From Methanolinea sp. UBA477 (GTDB lineage Archaea > Halobacteriota > Methanomicrobia > Methanomicrobiales > Methanospirillaceae): DNA of 5,354 nt. Below, one piece after another: positions 5,189 to 5,354 of the stretch. The notes beneath the pieces were generated by a model. It saw only the letters and a program-made list of their open reading frames with translations. It searched no databases and was not told the origin of the DNA. The stretch's first letter is position 1, and every line of letters begins with the position of its first letter. The stretch lies in the NCBI GenBank assembly GCA_002509485.1, contig DAWO01000072.1, forward strand, positions 1 to 5,354, in the 5' to 3' direction. The position numbers and the translations under genes were made by a program.

Positions 5189-5354
5189 ATGAATCAAGGA
5201 GATCACAGTCTGGATCCAGAGGGAACCAGTCAGCAGGTGAGATCGGCGACATGCCTGAAGGGAGAGTTTGGTCCGTCCATGATCCGTGAATCTGGCCTGG
5301 TGATGAAGATGGTTGTCTATGCCGAGCAGCCCGGAGGCAATCATTCCAACATAG
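5189..5354 (+). CDS. Possible gene start, unrecognised, truncated by the right edge
   Basis: From the ATG at 5189 the frame stays open for 55 codons to the window end. It begins MNQGDHSLDPEG and ends MVVYAEQPGGNHSNI. I do not recognise the family. The first 30 residues are polar and look loosely constrained; the last 15 look more like a folded protein. About 58% of third codon positions are G or C by my count, compatible with a gene here but not proof. Alternative in-frame starts are ATGs at 5279, 5303 and 5309. The last is preceded by GGTGAT four bases upstream, a plausible Shine-Dalgarno, so the real gene may begin there and the earlier stretch may be leader. Support for 5189 is that removing the MITE places an AT-rich TATA-like run about 26 bp before it. 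The frame could also be open by chance. Confidence 0.35.
   Translation, partial: MNQGDHSLDPEGTSQQVRSATCLKGEFGPSMIRESGLVMKMVVYAEQPGGNHSNI

Noticed and set aside
5195..5205. AAGGAGATCAC, resembling a strong Shine-Dalgarno
   Set aside because: No ATG, GTG or TTG lies at a usable distance downstream, and it falls inside the open frame from 5189.
5058..5344. Two overlapping minus-strand open frames (5058-5252 and 5153-5344)
   Set aside because: They overlap each other and read through the terminal repeat and flank of the MITE-like element. Composition is unremarkable and no start signal is seen.
5060..5354. Structured ncRNA such as SRP RNA or RNase P RNA at the right end
   Set aside because: None of the conserved blocks I know for these RNAs is visible. 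The long inverted repeat is better explained as transposon ends because of the flush ATAA duplication.

Overview
The window looks like a chromosomal segment of a methanogenic archaeon, most likely of the Methanomicrobiales or a close relative. The evidence is a dihydroorotase of the archaeal type, an archaeal-style RND/HAE3 (MMPL-like) exporter, AT-rich TATA boxes about 25-39 bp in front of start codons, almost no Shine-Dalgarno sequences at the main starts, and moderately GC-rich coding sequence. The lineage is an inference from gene content and signals, not from a marker gene.

Layout. (1) 1-964, minus: the N-terminal 321 codons of a dihydroorotase (pyrC), cut by the left edge. (2) 1036-3273, minus: a complete 745-residue RND-family exporter with two homologous halves. 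(3) 3373-4047, minus: a compact cytoplasmic glycerophosphodiester phosphodiesterase of 224 residues. These three minus-strand genes are separated by 71 and 99 bp. Each has its own plausible TATA element, so they need not be one operon. (4) 4048-4257: a divergent intergenic region with promoters for both flanking genes. (5) 4258-4956, plus: a membrane protein of the conserved-TM-helix (CmpX/MscS-related) type with no soluble MscS domain. (6) 4957-5188: an intergenic region holding a T-rich terminator candidate, a short dyad and a 108-bp element. The element has perfect 15-bp terminal inverted repeats flanked by a 4-bp direct repeat, as expected of a miniature inverted-repeat transposable element (MITE). 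(7) 5189-5354, plus: the start of a possible gene running off the right edge, not recognised.

Functionally this is mostly ordinary core genome: pyrimidine synthesis, membrane export, phosphodiester hydrolysis and a membrane channel-like protein. There is no obvious pathway joining all of them. A link between the phosphodiesterase and the lipid-transport-like RND protein is possible but unproven. The most interesting object is the 108-bp MITE-like element. It appears to have landed between an ancestral TATA-like element and the start of the right-hand ORF, and it carries a TATA-like sequence that could have replaced the lost promoter. I did not see a CRISPR array, rRNA, tRNA, a transposase gene or a clear new multi-gene system.
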